From: Mesostigma viride
Lineage: Eukaryota; Streptophyta; Mesostigmatophyceae; Mesostigmatales; Mesostigmataceae
Assembly: GCA_009746045.1 (NCBI GenBank)
Contig: RPFO01000123.1
Span: 1,571,883 to 1,635,882, forward strand
Direction of reading: 5' to 3'
Length of the DNA: 64,000 nucleotides
Notes under the pieces: generated by a model
Told to the model about the DNA's origin: nothing
Seen by the model: the letters and a program-made list of their open reading frames with translations, nothing else
The model's database searches: none
Program-made: the position numbers and the translations under genes
In this document: positions 55,147-64,000 of the stretch, piece after piece
Numbering within the stretch: position 1 is the first letter of the stretch
Layout: every line of letters starts with the position of its first letter

Positions 55147-56754
55147 TTTTGGGTTTCGTAGAAAATTCGCCCCGGTCAGAATGTTTGACAAAAAAATTCT
55201 CTCAAAATTTATTCAAATACTACGTGAAAAGATCTTTCTTGGACATATTTTTGGGATTTTTTTGGATTTGGTATGCGCGGCTAACTGTACGGTCAAAGTA
55301 CAGGTGGTAAGGGTACTTTTCCACGTGAAACGCGAGTTCCGGAAATGCACGACCTAGCCATGGCGGCTCGCGCCCATGCATGCAGTTTACGTTTGCGGAC
55401 GAGTTAGCCGTCCAAACTCAGTAAATAGATTTAACATGCCCTAAAGATGATATAAATCAATTTTTAGCTCGCGGGGATGCGATTTACCCGGTGTCGGCAC
55501 TGTTCTTGCTGGAAAAAACTGCGATAAGGCAGGTCGACGGAATTGATTACTGCGCTTGCTTTCCGGCGCAATTTCAATGGCTGATAGGTTTCTTTCTACA
55601 TTTTAACATGAATTGTATTAGAATATATTGAGTGACAGTATAGATTTGATGATCTCGACCATTCTGTCACGTCATGGTCTATGTGCCGCAAAGTGCCACT
55701 TTTGCGGGCACCGCCTGGGCCAAGGTAACGCCAGCCGTGCCAGGTAAAGCCGGATAATCGTTGCCTCTTCGTTCCTTGATGTTCGTACATGAGTTTAAGC
55801 TTGCGAGGCGTTGTCAGGTTCAAGTCTTGATGCTCTTTCTTGACCGTTGCCTGCCCCTCTCTAAAACCCCCTTTTCAGATGATGTTAGCAGGCATTTGCC
55901 TTAACCCAGTGTAGTTGTGCAGGGTTTTAGGAGCTGTGCAGGTTTAAACACCTTCATAGATGTTAGTTATTCTTTTGCTACGTTCATACTGCATGATTGT
56001 GTGGCCACGGGCTGCGTCAAGGGTGCATTCAAGCTTTTACGTGTGAGTGAAAAGTCTTGGTGACAAACCACTGCCATCATGTGCCAGCAACTATGTTGGC
56101 CACATCATGGCAAGGCAAAACAGTTATAGCCATATCTATTGTTGTTTGAAACAATGGAAATATGCTTAACCTACCCATTATATTGGTGGTTGACACTTAT
56201 AACATAACCCTTTGTTGGTAGGTATCCAAGCCCATTCCCTACATGCATGCATAGGCTCTCACTACATGATAAGGTATGATATACCTGAAGTATGATGATG
56301 CAAGTGTGTTGTCCTGTAATGCTTGAAGGGAAATGAGTTGATTGGGATGGTTGGTGGCCACGGTGATGTAGTATGACCGCACTTACATGCTAGCAAAGTT
56401 AGCAAAAGCCCCATTCCTCTCCTGAGGACTGAGAGTTTTTTAATTGTTTCAGGCAGTTGCAGTGGCCAAATGGAGCCCAGTTTTTTGCCACGCTTCAAGA
56501 ACTATGTTGTTTACATGCCTATATTTTTTCTTCATGCACCAGGATTTGATTGAATTTTTCCCACTCGTTCTTATCCCGAAAAATGCAAATTCGCGAGGGG
56601 CGCCCAACGTCCGTGTAATTTTCAGGTGTTCGGGTCAAGTTTTCACATATGCAGTATTTTTGCCAACAAAATGATATCTAGTACACCCCAGATCCACATC
56701 AAAACATTTGGGATGGACCCCCCACCTAGTCGCTACACGCGGTTGAAAATTGTC

Positions 56755-56782
56755 AACTCAGTCCTCCTGTGAGGACTGAGTT
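56755..56782. repeat. right hairpin of inner insert
   Basis: AACTCAGTCCTC, loop CTGT, GAGGACTGAGTT: a perfect 12-bp stem with the same arms as the left hairpin. A partial third copy (TGAGGACTGAGAGTT) lies at about 56424. Confidence 0.8.
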
Positions 56783-57900
56783 GGGACAGACGACGAGTTA
56801 ATCATGCGGGCGCGGAGTACGGATAGTCCCAGAAGCCCTGCATCTTCAAGCAGCTGTGTCACATAGGTCCGGGTCGCGCCGCCGCCGGTGCCTGGCGCGC
56901 GCAAGTTTGCCAGTGGGTTGCGATGGGACAAGGGGACCCTGCCATAGGAGGAGGTGTCTACCTGGTTGGCCCGTCTTAAGCCCCCCGGCAGGGCCCACAT
57001 CGGTATTCACCCAGTCTGTGCGGGCAAGATGGCCGGTGGTGGTGCCCATCGTCACAAAAATTTGTTATAACCGTAGCTGATTATACTGGCGGATGCGTCT
57101 TGAAAAGACGCATCGGATGCAAGTAGTCTGACTGAATTTGGGACTCGATCAGACGCTAAAGTTTTGAGCTCCGCCGTCAGCCATGTCCGCTCGTGGCTCG
57201 TGGCTGATCGAGGATTGAGCGCGTGTTTAATTACAATTGGTTGTGGGTGAACCCTTGTACGTGTGCCCGCCCTGAAACCCTCAGGCTAGCTCCATGGCCG
57301 CATCGAGAGGCCTTTATATTCTCCCACTAACCGGCAGCTCAATTACGAGTTCCAAGCCTGTTTGTGGCCTCCGGACTCGTGATATGACGGGGCAGCCTTA
57401 TTGCAATTACCGCTTCGCTTTAATTTGCTACTTCCTGTTGTCTTGCACCCACAGTTGGGCCGGCCTGCGCCATGCACATGATGCAGAGAGAGGCCGGCCT
57501 CTGTGCCGGCCTGCCCATGCACTTGAGAGGCAGTGCTCAAGAGAAGCTAGCTAGGGCCGGCATCTTCGCGTTGGGGAAAGGGGTTGAAGGTTCCTTTATT
57601 GGTACCCGCGTGACACAGTCTACATGCTTTTAATTCAATCTTAGCAGTTGTTAGATTGGTACGTGTCCAGAGGTTATTGGTCCTGACTGCATGGATATCC
57701 GCTACACTACCGCCTCGTCTGCCACTACAGTAGAGGACAGCTCGGATGAGGACTACATCCCCATCTAGTGCTTAACGGTTGGGGGATGATGCAGACGGTA
57801 TTTGCTTAAACTTTTAAGTAATTATTTTTCTAATGAGATTATCATAGTACTCCGTGGCATGCCTTTGCGCATGACACGCAAGTACTTACTTAGTTGTTAG

Positions 57901-58740
57901 ATTCTTATAATAAATTAATAATGACACGAGCTTCTAGCCCGCCAATTCTGCTAGCCAAACTGTCCAGTGTCCACTGCATCACCAGTCCAGCCTTGGCAAA
58001 ACAACAGTTCTAAGGAAATTGTGCACATGGTTGTGGAAAACACACATTTTCGCACGCCTGGAGTACACTGACCATGGAAGGAGAGATGTTGTGATCATGT
58101 TTCTACTGCCATAAGAGGCCAAGAGTCACCAACACTGACAAGAAACCCACTGGAGTGTTGATTCTTGACCATGTCATGCAGTAACAGGCAAAGGCAAATG
58201 CGGAGCTCACGCTCATTTGACACCAAAGAAAGAAATTGACTGCCGATTTTGGAAACAGTAGGTGCACTTAAAGAAGCAGAAGAGTGCACACTTGATGGTG
58301 CAGTGGGGTAGGTGCAGTCGCAGCAAGATGCTAGCACACGCTAATTGTCTTGACCAGATGTCTCGACATTGCACAAGCATGGTTGCAGATACTTGCACCC
58401 CAAAATCCGCGTTTGCATGAATAGATGACAGCCGGAAGTCGGTACACGGAAAGGTACTAGCTGACAAGTGCCATCCTTGCAAACCAATGGCGGAGCGGCA
58501 AGCTTGATATCGGCGTATCAGCATACAATTAACATGCCCCTGATGTACATTGTATGTTTACAGTTAGGGGGCCTTGCGGTAACAAGCCAAGACTGGCGTT
58601 CAATGGTGTCCCACAACCTCACCCCAGCTCGAAACGCATTCACCATGGACCCCATCACTTTACCTGCGTCATTCGCTTCCCTACCCGCACGCGTCTCAGC
58701 TGAAGTTTATGCGCCAAGCACAGCCGTTAATGGGTGAGTT
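57901..58740. other. no gene recognised
   Basis: Only short ORFs. The minus-strand one at 58337-58095 (SNERELRICLCLLLHDMVK) has a mildly protein-like run but no family match. It may be 3' flank of the minus-strand gene at 59054. Confidence 0.35.
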
Positions 58741-58749
58741 CTCACAGCC

Positions 58750-59053
58750 TGACGCATCCGTCACCGGCTCTCGTCCCCTGTCACAACAAGTCCGCCTATC
58801 GGCCATCACCAGCTCATACCACATGACATCATGTTCAGACATCCGATCAGGAACAAAAACATAAACCAATCAGGACCTCCGATTGATCCACAGAGCATAG
58901 CCCTGTTGTCACCGGCTCAGATCGGCCATCACTGGCTGAAACATAACGTCACCGGCTGATGTCAGCTGCCATCGGCTGATGCCTACCGTCACTGGCTACT
59001 TTCGGTGACAAGCCACCGGCTGAGGTTGGCTGTCATTGGCTACTTTCGATCCG
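58750..59053. repeat. degenerate TCACCGGCT(G/C)A repeats
   Basis: About ten irregularly spaced copies of (A/G)TCACCGGCTGA or TCACTGGCTACTTTCG in the 3' flank of the minus-strand gene. The last copy overlaps its stop codon region (59052-59064). Confidence 0.7.
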
Positions 59054-60290
59054 TCACCGGCTGAGGTCCCCAAGCACCGTCTCCTTGACCAGCTCACCCA
59101 GCTCCATCTCGATGGTCCCCCGCAGCGACCGCAGCAGCTTGGCGACGGTGAAGTAGGCCACCGTGCTGCTCTTGTAGTAATTGTAGTCGCACGCGTACAG
59201 CGGGTAGATGAGCGTGCGCTCCTCCTTGATCTCCACAAAGGGGAGCCCCGCACGCAGCCACTTTGCGAGCAGCTCGGGCCGCGGCACGCAGATGCCCACG
59301 GAGACGCCCAGCGACTGCACGTGCTGGCACAACCCTTGGAGCAGGCCGAGCGAGAGCAGGAGGGAGATGGACGTGGTGCCCCCGCGGCCCACGCTGAGGT
59401 CTGACGCGACAATTTGGAGCCCCCACAGCTCAATGCGTGCGTCCACATCCACCCGCGCGAGCTCCGCGGGTTCTTGGAACGAGAAGATGCACGAGTGGAC
59501 CATGTCGGTCCCGTGGCTGGCCATGAGGCAGCCCACGATCTCGCCGTCGGCTGCAGGGAAGCCACGCACGTTGTTGCTGCTGGCGACGCGGCGGGGGGAT
59601 GGGTTGGGGCCGTTGCTGCTGCCGGCGCTCACGCTCGTGCGGCGCGGGGGCTCGCCGGCAGACGCATTATTATTCGCGTCGCCGCCGGGGGTCACCCGCG
59701 GGGACAGCTGCGCGGTGAGGTACATCATGCGGTCGCTGCCGTCAAACGCCTGCTGCGAGCCCAGCAGCTCGAACACCGCGTCGATCTCCGCGCGTGTGCT
59801 AGCACAGCGGATGGTGACCACATCCCCCTGAGGCAGCCGCAGCCGAAGCAAGAAGTTATCGCCCGGGCCGCCCACACGGAAACGGTCATCGGCGATGCTA
59901 CTTAGGTCGGCGCTCCACAGCTTGCGGTGGGTGGGACCGCTGGCCGCGGACGTCGCGGGGCTGGTCCGCGCGGTGCTGCCCTCGGGGGAAACACCGGCCC
60001 GCTCTGTGGCCAATGATGCCGCCGCGTTGCCGTCGCTCGCTCGGTTCTCCGCCGACATTGGGGGGGATGTCCGCGAAGATGCCGCCGCGGGGGTTGCTTG
60101 CGTCCGCAAAGGCGAGGGTTCTACGGGCTCCCGCCCCCCCGCCTGTTCTACCAGCTCGGGGTCATGCTCTCCTTCTTCCAAGTATACGTGCCAGCTCTGC
60201 CGCCGCCGCGAGCTGCCCCCACTGACATTCGACCCCGCGGAGGCCGGTCGCTCGTCCGATGCTTGCGGGGGCGACTCTGGCAATTCCACC
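59054..60290 (-). CDS. unrecognised protein, last exon (possible acyltransferase fold)
   Basis: Acceptor CCCCCCACTCCACAG|G ends at 60291; the exon then encodes about 411 residues to the TGA at 59054-59056. The first ~150 residues are Ser/Ala/Pro-rich and disordered. A globular part follows: FLLRLRLPQGDVVTIRCAST, then an Asn/Ser-rich linker, then DVDARIELWGLQIVASDLSV, GRGGTTSISLLLSLGLLQGL, ICVPRPELLAKWLRAGLPFV and IYPLYACDYNYYKSSTVAY. The strand, RG-G loop, helix pattern followed by a VPRPELLAKWLRAGLPF motif suggests a GNAT or N-acyl-amino-acid-synthase-like fold, as a guess only. Upstream exons lie beyond the minisatellite and outside the window. Confidence 0.75.
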
Positions 60291-60331
60291 CTGTGGAGTG
60301 GGGGGCAGGGAGGGAGAGTGGGGGACCCCAT

Positions 60332-63300
60332 GGGAAGGCAAGGGCGCAGGGGAACACAAGGGCACAGGGGAACGCAAGGGCGCAGGGGAACGCAAGGGCA
60401 CAGGGGAACACAAGGGCACAGGGGAACACAAGGGCACAGGGGAACACAAGGGCACAGGGGAACACAAGGGCGCAGGGGAACACAAGGGCACAGGGGAACG
60501 CAAGGGCACAGGGGAACACAAGGGCACAGGGGAACACAAGGGCACAGGGGAACACAAGGGCACAGGGGAACACAAGGGCGCAGGGGAACACAAGGGCACA
60601 GGGGAACGCAAGGGCACAGGGGAACACAAGGGCACAGGGGAACACAAGGGCACAGGGGAACACAAGGGCGCAGGGGAACGCAAGGGCACAGGGGAACACA
60701 AGGGCACAGGGGAACGCAAGGGCACAGGGGAACACAAGGGCACAGGGGAACACAAGGGCACAGGGGAACACAAGGGCACAGGGGAACACAAGGGCACAGG
60801 GGAACACAAGGGCACAGGGGAACGCAAGGGCACAGGGGAACGCAAGGGCACAGGGGAACACAAGGGCACAGGGGAACACAAGGGCACAGGGGAACGCAAG
60901 GGCACAGGGGAACACAAGGGCACAGGGGAACACAAGGGCACAGGGGAACGCAAGGGCACAGGGGAACACAAGGGCACAGGGGAACACAAGGGCACAGGGG
61001 AACACAAGGGCACAGGGGAACACAAGGGCACAGGGGAACGCAAGGGCACAGGGGAACACAAGGGCACAGGGGAACACAAGGGCACAGGGGAACGCAAGGG
61101 CACAGGGGAACACAAGGGCACAGGGGAACACAAGGGCACAGGGGAACACAAGGGCACAGGGGAACGCAAGGGCACAGGGGAACACAAGGGCACAGGGGAA
61201 CACAAGGGCACAGGGGAACACAAGGGCACAGGGGAACACAAGGGCACAGGGGAACACAAGGGCACAGGGGAACGCAAGGGCACAGGGGAACACAAGGGCA
61301 CAGGGGAACACAAGGGCACAGGGGAACACAAGGGCACAGGGGAACACAAGGGCACAGGGGAACACAAGGGCACAGGGGAACACAAGGGCACAGGGGAACG
61401 CAAGGGCACAGGGGAACACAAGGGCACAGGGGAACGCAAGGGCACAGGGGAACACAAGGGCACAGGGGAACACAAGGGCACAGGGGAACACAAGGGCACA
61501 GGGGAACACAAGGGCACAGGGGAACACAAGGGCACAGGGGAACACAAGGGCACAGGGGAACACAAGGGCACAGGGGAACACAAGGGCACAGGGGAACACA
61601 AGGGCACAGGGGAACACAAGGGCACAGGGGAACACAAGGGCACAGGGGAACACAAGGGCACAGGGGAACACAAGGGCACAGGGGAACACAAGGGCACAGG
61701 GGAACACAAGGGCACAGGGGAACACAAGGGCACAGGGGAACACAAGGGCACAGGGGAACACAAGGGCACAGGGGAACACAAGGGCACAGGGGAACGCAAG
61801 GGCACAGGGGAACACAAGGGCACAGGGGAACACAAGGGCACAGGGGAACACAAGGGCACAGGGGAACACAAGGGCACAGGGGAACACAAGGGCACAGGGG
61901 AACACAAGGGCACAGGGGAACACAAGGGCACAGGGGAACACAAGGGCACAGGGGAACACAAGGGCACAGGGGAACACAAGGGCGCAGGGGAACACAAGGG
62001 CACAGGGGAACACAAGGGCACAGGGGAACACAAGGGCACAGGGGAACACAAGGGCACAGGGGAACACAAGGGCACAGGGGAACACAAGGGCACAGGGGAA
62101 CACAAGGGCACAGGGGAAACAAGGGCACAGGGGAACACAAGGGCACAGGGGAACACAAGGGCACAGGGGAACACAAGGGCACAGGGGAACACAAGGGCAC
62201 AGGGGAACACAAGGGCACAGGGGAACACAAGGGCACAGGGGAACACAAGGGCACAGGGGAACACAAGGGCACAGGGGAACACAAGGGCACAGGGGAACAC
62301 AAGGGCACAGGGGAACACAAGGGCACAGGGGAACGCAAGGGCACAGGGGAACACAAGGGCACAGGGGAACACAAGGGCACAGGGGAACACAAGGGCACAG
62401 GGGAACACAAGGGCACAGGGGAACACAAGGGCACAGGGGAACACAAGGGCACAGGGGAACGCAAGGGCACAGGGGAACACAAGGGCACAGGGGAACACAA
62501 GGGCACAGGGGAACGCAAGGGCACAGGGGAACACAAGGGCACAGGGGAACACAAGGGCACAGGGGAACGCAAGGGCACAGGGGAACACAAGGGCACAGGG
62601 GAACACAAGGGCACAGGGGAACACAAGGGCACAGGGGAACACAAGGGCACAGGGGAACACAAGGGCACAGGGGAACACAAGGGCACAGGGGAACGCAAGG
62701 GCACAGGGGAACACAAGGGCACAGGGGAACACAAGGGCACAGGGGAACACAAGGGCACAGGGGAACACAAGGGCACAGGGGAACACAAGGGCACAGGGGA
62801 ACACAAGGGCACAGGGGAACACAAGGGCACAGGGGAACACAAGGGCACAGGGGAACACAAGGGCACAGGGGAACACAAGGGCACAGGGGAACACAAGGGC
62901 ACAGGGGAACACAAGGGCACAGGGGAACACAAGGGCACAGGGGAACACAAGGGCACAGGGGAACACAAGGGCACAGGGGAACACAAGGGCACAGGGGAAC
63001 ACAAGGGCACAGGGGAACACAAGGGCACAGGGGAACACAAGGGCACAGGGGAACACAAGGGCACAGGGGAACACAAGGGCACAGGGGAACACAAGGGCAC
63101 AGGGGAACACAAGGGCACAGGGGAACACAAGGGCACAGGGGAACACAAGGGCACAGGGGAACACAAGGGCACAGGGGAACACAAGGGCACAGGGGAACAC
63201 AAGGGCACAGGGGAACGCAAGGGCACAGGGGAACACAAGGGCACAGGGGAACGCAAGGGCACAGGGGAACACAAGGGCACAGGGGAACACAAGGGCACAG

Positions 63301-64000
63301 GGGAACGCAAGGGCACAGGGGAACACAAGGGCACAGGGGAACACAAGGGCACAGGGGAACACAAGGGCACAGGGGAACACAAGGGCACAGGGGAACACAA
63401 GGGCACAGGGGAACACAAGGGCACAGGGGAACACAAGGGCACAGGGGAACACAAGGGCACAGGGGAACACAAGGGCACAGGGGAACACAAGGGCACAGGG
63501 GAACGCAAGGGCACAGGGGAACACAAGGGCACAGGGGAACACAAGGGCACAGGGGAACACAAGGGCACAGGGGAACACAAGGGCACAGGGGAACACAAGG
63601 GCACAGGGGAACGCAAGGGCACAGGGGAACACAAGGGCACAGGGGAACACAAGGGCACAGGGGAACGCAAGGGCACAGGGGAACACAAGGGCACAGGGGA
63701 ACACAAGGGCACAGGGGAACACAAGGGCACAGGGGAACACAAGGGCACAGGGGAACACAAGGGCACAGGGGAACACAAGGGCACAGGGGAACACAAGGGC
63801 ACAGGGGAACACAAGGGCACAGGGGAACACAAGGGCACAGGGGAACACAAGGGCACAGGGGAACACAAGGGCACAGGGGAACACAAGGGCACAGGGGAAC
63901 ACAAGGGCACAGGGGAACGCAAGGGCACAGGGGAACACAAGGGCACAGGGGAACACAAGGGCACAGGGGAACACAAGGGCACAGGGGAACACAAGGGCAC
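60332..64000. repeat. 18-bp minisatellite, more than 200 copies, open at window edge
   Basis: Unit CACAAGGGCACAGGGGAA; the main variant is CGCAAGG. One unit near 62112-62120 has lost a base, which shifts reading frames beyond it. All six-residue (PLCSPV, CPCVPL, ALVFPC) translations are artefacts of the 18-bp period. It lies in the intron upstream of the minus-strand exon at 59054-60290. The plus strand is G-rich with regular GGG/GGGG runs. Confidence 0.97.

Larger units (their letters stand above)
54958..57900. mobile_element. non-autonomous element with ~110-bp terminal inverted repeats
   Basis: Left end (54958-55075) and right end (57786-57900) are inverted copies: TAAGTACTTGCGTGTCATGC, AAAGGCATGCCACGGAGTAC, CTCATTAGAAAAATAATTA, AAACAAATA(T/C) and GATGATGC-like blocks. 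No transposase ORF lies between them. A solo copy of the end is at 41735-41858. Inside lie a hairpin-bounded insert (55108-56782) and segments shared with 44318-44824. Confidence 0.65.

Noticed and set aside
58095..58737. Small genes on either strand
   Set aside because: ORFs of 60-100 codons, several starting at non-ATG codons, without recognisable domain or splice context.
60148..64000. Giant ORFs of up to 1648 codons with PLCSPV or ALVFPC repeats
   Set aside because: They come from the 18-bp minisatellite, which is stop-free in several frames. A good acceptor at 60291 and the frame-shifting unit near 62115 argue for intron sequence.

Overview
The window is nuclear DNA from a eukaryote of the green lineage, probably a repeat-rich green alga. 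The central gene (18251-41547) is a plant-type SET-domain histone methyltransferase of the ATXR3/SDG2 family. It is cut into 20 exons with well-formed splice sites. The flanks are a mosaic of Ty3/gypsy, LINE, SINE-like and inverted-repeat elements with no bacterial features. The species cannot be fixed from sequence alone.

Layout: (1) 1-921, minus strand, 5' end of a gene for a predicted N-myristoylated, strongly acidic protein. (2) 1683-4342, a 5'-truncated LINE with an uninterrupted reverse-transcriptase ORF and an exact 15-bp target-site duplication. (3) 4441-17388, a nest of mobile elements: 27-bp inverted termini enclose an older LINE scrap, a 10.8-kb Ty3/gypsy chromovirus (5709-16524, 573-bp LTRs, TSD CCGCA) and a tRNA-like SINE (16890-17110, TSD AATAGTTAGA). 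Besides gag and pol, the gypsy element has an extra 5' ORF with an RNase H1 hybrid-binding/viroplasmin-like domain and a long unrecognised 3' ORF. (4) 18251-41547, the ATXR3/SDG2-like gene, with minisatellites and microsatellites in its introns. (5) 41548-49600, decayed LINE copies, LINE 3'-end modules, a second SINE copy and a roughly 590-bp palindrome. (6) 49590-53990, a LINE encoding RING-H2 finger, two zinc fingers, reverse transcriptase and C-terminal restriction-like endonuclease, followed by a second 3' scrap. (7) 54958-57900, an element with about 110-bp inverted ends that contains a hairpin-bounded insert. (8) 59054-64000, minus strand, last exon of an unrecognised gene, preceded by more than 3.6 kb of an 18-bp minisatellite that runs off the window.

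Only three host genes are visible and they are unrelated by context. The ATXR3/SDG2 model stays in frame across all 20 exons (about 2791 codons), which supports it strongly. Domain order in the product is: a low-complexity Arg/Asp/Gly-rich N-terminus, a GYF-like domain, an F-box-like plus leucine-rich segment, the conserved pre-SET region, SET, post-SET and the long plant-specific C-terminal region. Most of the remaining sequence is transposon-derived. The least expected material is the RING-finger LINE and the two accessory ORFs of the chromovirus.
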